NCBI RefSeq assembly: GCF_041817755.1
Contig: NZ_JBGYBX010000048.1
Span: 1-39,216, forward strand
Length of the DNA stretch: 39,216 nucleotides
Direction of reading: 5' to 3'
DNA from: Glaesserella sp041817755
GTDB lineage: Bacteria; Pseudomonadota; Gammaproteobacteria; Enterobacterales; Pasteurellaceae
Of this stretch, positions 33,723 to 39,216 are shown piece by piece. Position 1 is the first letter of the stretch; each line of letters starts with the position of its first letter. The position numbers and the translations under genes are program-made. Below the pieces are notes generated by a model. The model saw only the letters and a list, made by a program, of their open reading frames with translations. It was not told where the DNA came from and did not search any database.

Positions 33723-35906
33723 ATGAATGCCCTGTTGAAAACACTCTCCTTTAATCGGTTAAACGCAAACATCATCGGCACACTACCGATCTTCTTTGCC
33801 ACCAATTTGGCCGCACTGACCGTATGGCAATTAGCGATTTCGCAACATACCATGGCCTTGGTGTTAGGGATTATCGCCGCAGGGTTATCGGATTTGGACA
33901 ACCGCTTAACCGGGCGATTAAAAAACCTGTTTTTTACCTTAATCGCCTTTGCCGTATCGTCTTTGAGCGCACAATTGGCATTAAGTCACGGTTGGTTGTT
34001 TGTACCGCTGATTACACTCATCACCTTTGTGGTTATTATGTTAGGCGCCATCGGTCAACGTTACAGCACTATTGCTTTCGGAACGTTATTGGTTGCCGTG
34101 TATACCACGCTAACCTATACGCCGCAATCTCCGTGGTATGCCAACACACTTCTGATTCTGTTCGGCACATTGCTTTACGGGCTGGTTGCGGTTGTCGTGT
34201 ATTTGATTTTCCCGAACCGAACGGTGCAAGAAAATATGGCGCAATACTTTGATGCGTTGGGGCAATATTTGCAGGCAAAATCCGATTTTTTTGATCCGGA
34301 TGACACCGATTGTTTACCGGCGAAACAATTCACCTTAGCCAAGGCGAATGTTGACGTGATGACAACCTTAGACAAAGCGCGGGTCTCGCTTTTTTACCGC
34401 TTACGCGGGCAGCACCGTCATTTACGCACGCAAAAAATGCTACGTTATTATTTTACCGGACAGGATATTTGGGAGCGGGCCGGTTCAAGCCATTCTCATT
34501 ACGAAGCTTTATTTCAATCGCTGAAAAACAGTGATTTGATCTTTCGTTTTCAACGTATTTTGGAGCTACAGGCAATCGCCTGCCGGCAAATTGCCCACGC
34601 ATTACGCCATAATGAACCCTATCAACATAACCCAAGGGGCGAACGCGCTTTGTTAGGGCTAAACCAATCTCTTACCTATCATCAAGAAAAAGGTATTGCA
34701 CACTTTCATACGCTACAGTCTATTGCGGAAAATTTACGCAATATCGAAGGGCAACTTGCTCAACTCGCCGACGAAAACAACGCAATGGATAGTCGCAAAA
34801 AACCGCCGAAAACCGCCCGCTTGATCGCCGAAAATATTTCCGGCTTCCGCAATATGTTACAGGCTATCCGCAGCCAGTGCCATTTTGGTTCACCGTTGTT
34901 CCGCCATGCCGTGCGCTTATCTATCGTCGTTTTTTGCTGCAGTGTCATTGTCGAAACGGGACAACTGGAACAAGGTTATTGGATTTTATTAACGGCCATT
35001 TTGGTGTGTCAACCAAACTATTCCGCCACGAAAAAACGGTTAATCCAGCGTATGATCGGTACGGTAGCGGGAGTCATTGTCGGGCTTTCATTCCGTTATT
35101 TGTCGCCGAGTTTGGAAGCGCAACTTGGCTTGATTGTCGCCTCCAGCAGCCTGTTCTTCTTTTTTCGAACGAATAACTACAGTTTTTCCACCTTCTTCAT
35201 TACGATTCAAGTCTTGGTCAGCTTTGATGTGGTGGGATTGGATCCGAACGGCGCCATGTTGCCGCGTATGATTGATACGCTCATTGGTGTGACTGTCGCT
35301 TGGTTTGCGGTCTCTTTCTTATGGCAAGATTGGAAATACGTCAATTTACACAACAGTTTGAAAGAAACGCTGCAAACCAGTTCAACATACCTGCGTCATA
35401 TTATTGCCCAGCTGCAATTCGGTTATCGGGATCAGCTTTCCTATCGTATTGCCCGCCGTTCGGCACAAAATGCGTTGGCAAGTTTAAGCACCGCCGTTTC
35501 AAACATGACGAGCGAGCCGCAAAAATATCAACAAACACTCGCTTTTGCGCCGACCTTATTGGGGCTCAGCTATACACTGATGGGTTATATTTCGGCTCTT
35601 GGCGCCCATCGAACCGATAGTAATGAATTAAATCATGATGTGGATTTTTCCGCCGTCTTCTTTAAACAGGGTAAACAAGTGGCATTATTACTGGAACAGA
35701 TGGCAAAAGGCGCCGAATGCACGGAACAAACGATTCACCATATGGATGAACAATTGCGTCGGTTTGAAACCGATTTTCAAACCCGCATTGATGAGCGTAG
35801 CCTCATGTTATTACAACAACTCCGTTTGATTGTTCAAATGTTGCCGCAACTATGGATGTTTGTCGGAATGGAGCAGCAGTATCATCAAATAAAAAAAGAG
35901 CAGTGA
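33723..35906 (+). CDS. yccS: YccS-type FUSC family inner-membrane protein
   Basis: A 727-residue protein with two blocks of membrane helices (about 20-165 and 390-530), each followed by a cytoplasmic helical domain, the layout of YccS/YhfK and aromatic-acid efflux-like FUSC proteins. Motifs include ETGQLEQGYWILLTAILVCQPNYSATKKRL. Substrate unknown. ATG 33723 is preferred over TTG 33690: a USS (33713-33721) ends one base before it, leaving no clear Shine-Dalgarno. The last codons contain the dnaJ terminator of the opposite strand. Confidence 0.88.
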   Translation: MNALLKTLSFNRLNANIIGTLPIFFATNLAALTVWQLAISQHTMALVLGIIAAGLSDLDNRLTGRLKNLFFTLIAFAVSSLSAQLALSHGWLFVPLITLITFVVIMLGAIGQRYSTIAFGTLLVAVYTTLTYTPQSPWYANTLLILFGTLLYGLVAVVVYLIFPNRTVQENMAQYFDALGQYLQAKSDFFDPDDTDCLPAKQFTLAKANVDVMTTLDKARVSLFYRLRGQHRHLRTQKMLRYYFTGQDIWERAGSSHSHYEALFQSLKNSDLIFRFQRILELQAIACRQIAHALRHNEPYQHNPRGERALLGLNQSLTYHQEKGIAHFHTLQSIAENLRNIEGQLAQLADENNAMDSRKKPPKTARLIAENISGFRNMLQAIRSQCHFGSPLFRHAVRLSIVVFCCSVIVETGQLEQGYWILLTAILVCQPNYSATKKRLIQRMIGTVAGVIVGLSFRYLSPSLEAQLGLIVASSSLFFFFRTNNYSFSTFFITIQVLVSFDVVGLDPNGAMLPRMIDTLIGVTVAWFAVSFLWQDWKYVNLHNSLKETLQTSSTYLRHIIAQLQFGYRDQLSYRIARRSAQNALASLSTAVSNMTSEPQKYQQTLAFAPTLLGLSYTLMGYISALGAHRTDSNELNHDVDFSAVFFKQGKQVALLLEQMAKGAECTEQTIHHMDEQLRRFETDFQTRIDERSLMLLQQLRLIVQMLPQLWMFVGMEQQYHQIKKEQ

Positions 35907-35920
35907 TGAAACTGCTCTTT
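35889..35920 (-). terminator. dnaJ terminator lying in the yccS 3' end
   Basis: A 10-bp stem (AAAGAGCAGT and complement) with a 6-base loop is followed on minus by seven T residues and then ATTT. It serves dnaJ (stop at 35947) while overlapping the last codons and stop of convergent yccS. Confidence 0.85.
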
Positions 35921-35946
35921 GTAAAATGTCATACGTTTCCGACCGC

Positions 35947-37086
35947 TTACTTGCCTAAATTATCAAAGAATTTTTTCACGCCGTCAAAAAAGCCTTCGTG
36001 TTTCGGGCGGTGTTTACCTTTGCCTTCTAAACTTTCTTCCAGTTTACGCAAGAGTTCTTTCTGCTCTTCGTTCAATGAAACCGGCGTTTCAATAATGGCT
36101 TTACAGATTAAGTCTCCGGCATAACCGCCTCTGGCGCCGGTGACCCCTTTACCGCGTACACGGAATAATTTACCGGTTTGGGTTTCCGCCGGGATTTTGA
36201 GTTTCACACGACCGTCTAAGGTCGGCACTTCGATTTCTCCGCCTAATGCCGCCATGGTGAAGCTGATCGGCACCTCGCAATAGAGATTAGAGCCGTCCCG
36301 CACGAAAATATCGTGCTCTTTCACGTGAATTACCACATATAAATCCCCTGCCGGCGCCCCGTTTTCGCCTGCGGCACCTTCGCCAGCCAAGCGTAACTGA
36401 TTGCCGGTATCCACACCGGGCGGAATGGTCACGGAAAGATTTTTAGTTTTATGAACCCGACCGTCACCGTGGCAATGTTTACACGGTTTCTCAATTTTCT
36501 TGCCCGTGCCGTGACAGCTCGGACAAGCGGTTTCCGTCATAAAGAACCCTTGCTGGCGGCGAATCCGTCCCGAACCGTGGCAGTGTGGGCAGGTTTCGAC
36601 TTTGCTGCCTTTTTCGGCACCGGTTCCGTGGCACGTATCACATTCGGCAAGGGTTTTAATGCGAATGTCTTTTTTCACGCCTCGTACGGCTTCTTCAAGG
36701 GTGATTTCCAGATCGTAACGTAAGTCATCGCCACGCACGACACGTTGGCGACGGCCGCCACCACCGAATCCGCCACCGAACATTTCGCTGAAAATATCTT
36801 CAAAACCGCTGAAACCGCCACCGCCAAATCCGCCGAAACCACCGCCGGATCCACCACCTTGTTCAAAGGCTTGGTGACCGTATTGGTCGTACATTGTACG
36901 TTTTTCGCTGTCACCTAATACGTCGTAGGCTTCTTGAATCTCTTTAAATTTTTCTTCAGCGTCTTTACTGCCTTGGTTTTTATCAGGGTGATGTTTTGCC
37001 GCTAAACGTTTATAAGCACGTTTAATCTCTTGCTCACTCGCCCCTTTTTGTAAGCCAAGGACTTCGTAGTAATCTTTTTTTGCCAT
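35947..37086 (-). CDS. dnaJ: Chaperone protein DnaJ
   Basis: Hsp40 co-chaperone stimulating DnaK ATPase. 379 residues: J domain (1-70) with HPD in KHHPDKNQG; Gly/Phe-rich linker (about 76-115); zinc region with four CxxCxGxG repeats (CDTCHGTG, CPHCHGSG, CPSCHGTG, CKHCHGDG); C-terminal substrate domains. No clear Shine-Dalgarno precedes the ATG; TATAAT lies only 3 nt upstream. It is separated from dnaK by about 490 nt holding a zinc-ribbon gene, a terminator and a folded element, so it may not be read from the dnaK promoter. Confidence 0.97.
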   Translation of the reverse strand: MAKKDYYEVLGLQKGASEQEIKRAYKRLAAKHHPDKNQGSKDAEEKFKEIQEAYDVLGDSEKRTMYDQYGHQAFEQGGGSGGGFGGFGGGGFSGFEDIFSEMFGGGFGGGGRRQRVVRGDDLRYDLEITLEEAVRGVKKDIRIKTLAECDTCHGTGAEKGSKVETCPHCHGSGRIRRQQGFFMTETACPSCHGTGKKIEKPCKHCHGDGRVHKTKNLSVTIPPGVDTGNQLRLAGEGAAGENGAPAGDLYVVIHVKEHDIFVRDGSNLYCEVPISFTMAALGGEIEVPTLDGRVKLKIPAETQTGKLFRVRGKGVTGARGGYAGDLICKAIIETPVSLNEEQKELLRKLEESLEGKGKHRPKHEGFFDGVKKFFDNLGK

Positions 37087-37111
37087 TTAATTATACTCAA
37101 TAATTGCATGT

Positions 37112-37261
37112 GGCTTTCGCTTTATCCACGCACGGCAAAGCCGTACGTGGTTACGATCAGCCTTCGGCTGAATGAGCCGCGCTGCGGCTCTTCCCCTACA
37201 GCCCCAGCGGGGCTGAACTATACGTAACCTAGTACGGCTATGCCGTGCTAGGTAGAGAGCC
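37112..37261. repeat. Multi-hairpin structured element between dnaJ and the zinc-ribbon gene
   Basis: GC-rich island in AT-rich surroundings. Five consecutive hairpins, each with a 3-base loop: 37126-37150 (11-bp stem, one mismatch), 37157-37171 (6 bp), 37174-37190 (7 bp), 37199-37215 (7 bp) and 37228-37252 (11 bp, one T-G pair). TTACG (37151-37155) pairs with CGTAA (37223-37227) around the middle three, and GGCTTTC (37112-37118) pairs with GAGAGCC (37255-37261) around everything. The two outer hairpins share the core ACGGC-NNN-GCCGT. It could be an RNA, an interspersed repeat or a mobile-element end. Confidence 0.75.
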
Positions 37262-37285
37262 ATTGTTGATAGACAAATACACCAA

Positions 37286-37307
37286 AAGGGCGTGTTTCCA
37301 CGCCCTT
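37286..37307 (-). terminator. Terminator of the dnaK/zinc-ribbon transcript
   Basis: Perfect 9-bp stem AAGGGCGTG/CACGCCCTT with 4-base loop, 6 nt after the zinc-ribbon stop. The downstream T run on minus is short (TTTT counting stem end), so efficiency is uncertain. Confidence 0.65.
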
Positions 37308-37312
37308 ATATT

Positions 37313-37561
37313 CTAGTTATTTAGTGAACCAAGATCATCATTATAACAATCTTCACAATATAAACGAGAAAAGGCTGATTCTGTTGCAGGCTTTCCGCAA
37401 TTGTCACAAACACTACCTTCCTTAGGCTGGACTGATTCATCCATACTCATCTCACAGTCTTCACAATATAATGCATGATCCGACTCAGTTATTGCTGCTC
37501 CACAATTATCGCAAGTATTATCGTCTTCGGAGTATTCAATTTCCGTTTTTTCTACGTTCAT
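37313..37561 (-). CDS. Small double zinc-ribbon protein
   Basis: An 82-residue acidic protein made of two similar halves, each with a CxxC pair, about 12 residues, and a YCEDC pair: C17/C20 with C33/C36 and C52/C55 with C69/C72, predicted to bind two zinc ions. The halves also share DNA (TCTTCACAATATA appears in both), so they arose by duplication. It starts 16 nt after the dnaK stop with AGGGGA upstream, so it is co-transcribed with dnaK. More AT-rich than neighbours. Function unknown; a chaperone link is suggested by position only. Confidence 0.8.
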   Translation of the reverse strand: MNVEKTEIEYSEDDNTCDNCGAAITESDHALYCEDCEMSMDESVQPKEGSVCDNCGKPATESAFSRLYCEDCYNDDLGSLNN

Positions 37562-37577
37562 ACAAATATCCCCTAAT

Positions 37578-39216
37578 CTATTTTTGATCCTTCACTTCTT
37601 CAAACTCAGCATCTACCACGCCGTCATCTTTTTGACTTTGTTGCGCTTGTTGCTGACCTTGTTGAGCCTGAGCTTGACCTGCTTGGATTAACGGCTCGGA
37701 TGCTTTTACGAGGGCTTCGATTTTCGCTTCGATATCCGCTTTATCTTCGCCTTTCGCCGCTTTTTCTAATGCCGCTACCGCTTCTTCGATCTTCGCTTTA
37801 TCTGCGTCAGCAAGATTGCTACCTGCTTCGGCGATCTGTTTACGGGTTGAGTGAGCAATTGCGTCCGCTTGGTTGCGAGTTTGCACTAACTCTTCAAATT
37901 TACGGTCTGCTTCTGCATTCGCTTCCGCATCACGCACCATTTGTTCGATTTCCGCATCGCTTAAGCCTGAAGACGCTTGGATCTTAATTTGTTGCTCTTT
38001 ACCTGTGTTCTTATCTTTCGCAGAAACGTGGATAATTCCGTTTGCGTCAATATCGAAGGTCACTTCAATTTGTGGCATACCGCGTGGTGCCGGGTTAATG
38101 CCTTCAAGGTTGAACTGACCTAATGATTTGTTATCAGACGCACGTTTACGTTCACCTTGTAACACGTGAATAGTTACCGCACTTTGGTTATCTTCCGCCG
38201 TTGAGAACACTTGCGATTTTTTCGTTGGGATCGTGGTGTTTTTCTCAATTAAGGTTGTCATCACGCCACCCATTGTTTCGATACCTAATGATAACGGGGT
38301 TACGTCTAACAATAATACATCGGTTACATCACCCGCTAATACGCCACCTTGTACCGCTGCACCGATAGCGACCGCTTCATCCGGGTTTACGTCTTTGCGT
38401 GGTTCTTTGCCGAAGAAGTCCGCCACTTTTTTCTGTACTAACGGCATACGGGTTTGACCGCCGACTAAGATCACATCGTTGATCTCAGATACGCTTAAAC
38501 CTGCATCGGCTAATGCTACTTTTACCGGCTCTAATGAGCGATTGACTAAATCTTCCACTAACGCTTCTAATTTCGCACGGGTCACAGTTAAAACCAAGTG
38601 TTTTGGACCTGTTGCATCTGCGGTGATATACGGAAGATTCACTTCAGTTGATTGAGCAGATGAAAGTTCGATTTTTGCTTTTTCCGCCGCTTCTTTCACA
38701 CGTTGCATCGCCATTGAATCGTTACGTAAATCCACGCCTTGTTCTTTTTTGAACTCTTCAACAAGGTAGTTGATTAAGCGGTTGTCAAAGTCTTCACCAC
38801 CTAAGTGAGTATCACCGTTGGTTGCACGCACTTCAAAGGTTTGTTCGCCGTCTAAGTTATCAATTTCGATGATAGATAAGTCGAACGTACCGCCCCCTAA
38901 GTCATATACTGCAACGATTTGGTTCTCTTTTTTAGAGTCTAAGCCGTAAGCTAATGCCGCCGCTGTCGGTTCGTTGATGATACGTTTCACTTCTAAACCA
39001 GCGATACGACCTGCATCTTTGGTTGCTTGACGTTGTGCATCGTTAAAATAAGCCGGCACAGTAATCACGGCTTCAGTGACCGGCTCACCTAAGAAATCTT
39101 CTGCAGTTTTCTTCATTTTTTTCAATACTTCCGCAGAGATTTGTGGCGGAGCCATTTTCTCACCTTTCACCGATACCCACGCATCACCGTTATCCGCTTT
39201 GCTGATTTCAAACGGC
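37578..39216 (-). CDS. dnaK: Chaperone protein DnaK (5' end outside window)
   Basis: Hsp70 chaperone; the last 546 or so residues are present and the frame is open to the window end, so the start is missing. Visible: EAVITVPAYFNDAQRQATKDAGRIAG, EPTAAALAYGLD, VYDLGGGTFDLSIIEI and VILVGGQTRMPLV of the ATPase domain; DVTPLSLGIETMGG linker; substrate-binding domain; Gln/Ala-rich tail ending EEVKDQK. Strong codon bias of a highly expressed gene. Followed by the zinc-ribbon gene rather than directly by dnaJ. Confidence 0.97.
   Translation of the reverse strand, partial: PFEISKADNGDAWVSVKGEKMAPPQISAEVLKKMKKTAEDFLGEPVTEAVITVPAYFNDAQRQATKDAGRIAGLEVKRIINEPTAAALAYGLDSKKENQIVAVYDLGGGTFDLSIIEIDNLDGEQTFEVRATNGDTHLGGEDFDNRLINYLVEEFKKEQGVDLRNDSMAMQRVKEAAEKAKIELSSAQSTEVNLPYITADATGPKHLVLTVTRAKLEALVEDLVNRSLEPVKVALADAGLSVSEINDVILVGGQTRMPLVQKKVADFFGKEPRKDVNPDEAVAIGAAVQGGVLAGDVTDVLLLDVTPLSLGIETMGGVMTTLIEKNTTIPTKKSQVFSTAEDNQSAVTIHVLQGERKRASDNKSLGQFNLEGINPAPRGMPQIEVTFDIDANGIIHVSAKDKNTGKEQQIKIQASSGLSDAEIEQMVRDAEANAEADRKFEELVQTRNQADAIAHSTRKQIAEAGSNLADADKAKIEEAVAALEKAAKGEDKADIEAKIEALVKASEPLIQAGQAQAQQGQQQAQQSQKDDGVVDAEFEEVKDQK

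Larger units (their letters stand above)
1551..36531. repeat. Dispersed DNA uptake signal sequences, Apl type (24 exact cores)
   Basis: Exact ACAAGCGGT or ACCGCTTGT begins at 1551, 3164, 5952, 7303, 9311, 10397, 13956, 14120, 17578, 18201, 18250, 20879, 21849, 21887, 22974, 25828, 26263, 28576, 29292, 29341, 30926, 32266, 33713 and 36523. Many copies carry a TTTGCAAA-like block about 20-30 nt away on the side expected for the extended signal (for example at 7281, 10371, 17555, 32241). Near-matches occur too (5313, 12517, 19391, 31429). This is the signal read by the competence machinery that includes ComEA. Confidence 0.93.

Noticed and set aside
37087..37096. TATAAT just before the dnaJ ATG as a -10 box
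   Set aside because: It lies 3 nt from the ATG, so the transcript would start inside or after the start codon; no matching -35.
37112..37261. tRNA or tmRNA in the multi-hairpin island
   Set aside because: No acceptor stem with CCA, no T-loop GTTCRANNC and all loops are three bases long.
37700..38457. Plus-strand open frames opposite dnaK
   Set aside because: Shadows created by the strong codon bias of dnaK; Leu/Arg- or Ser/Thr-rich nonsense translations.

Overview
The window is a chromosomal segment of a Pasteurellaceae bacterium. I found 24 exact copies of the 9-mer ACAAGCGGT/ACCGCTTGT, against well under one expected by chance in 39 kb. This is the core of the Actinobacillus pleuropneumoniae-type DNA uptake signal sequence (USS), so the organism belongs to the Actinobacillus/Mannheimia/Bibersteinia/Glaesserella/H. 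ducreyi side of the family. Gene content (oapAB, waaF/waaC, comEA, slyB, yecM-argS, tpx, rppH-tauE-lgt) fits. I see no phage, insertion sequence, CRISPR array, tRNA or rRNA.

Layout: 1-430 is odd: an inverted partial copy of dsbE at the very edge, then an AT-rich two-helix membrane ORF. 435-2962 (minus) holds dsbE, a DUF1287 protein, psd and comEA. 3262-7782 (plus) holds oapA, oapB, waaF, a YcxB-like membrane protein and waaC (envelope and LOS inner core). trkH (minus) overlaps the end of waaC. 9328-17522 (plus) runs epmA, tatD-like ycfH, DUF1523, lpxH, a GT2 glycosyltransferase, ybaN, mog, an FkbM methyltransferase, glnB, lspA, ispH and sdhE. 17649-25129 (minus) holds the PEP-dependent dihydroxyacetone kinase operon dhaKLM, pdxY, accA, ftsP and plsC. 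tpx follows on plus.

The only gene-free stretch over 300 bases, 25788-26351, looks like a replication origin: an AT-rich block, three consensus DnaA boxes, several near-consensus boxes and seven GATC sites. To its right are rppH, a TauE/SafE permease, lgt, gph and trpS (plus), argS (minus), then yecM, slyB, a small lipoprotein and yccS (plus). The window closes on minus with dnaJ, an unusual multi-hairpin element, a small double zinc-ribbon gene and a partial dnaK.

Points most worth attention: (i) the oriC-like region beside tpx/rppH; (ii) the roughly 150-nt, seven-stem foldable element plus zinc-ribbon gene separating dnaK from dnaJ; (iii) a CRP site placed exactly at -41.5 of a predicted dhaK promoter; (iv) a repeat-like in-frame insertion in LpxH; (v) OapB resembling the lysozyme inhibitor MliC; (vi) the inverted dsbE fragment at the left edge, either a recombination scar or an assembly chimera. 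All identifications are by reading motifs and family resemblance; no database search was run.
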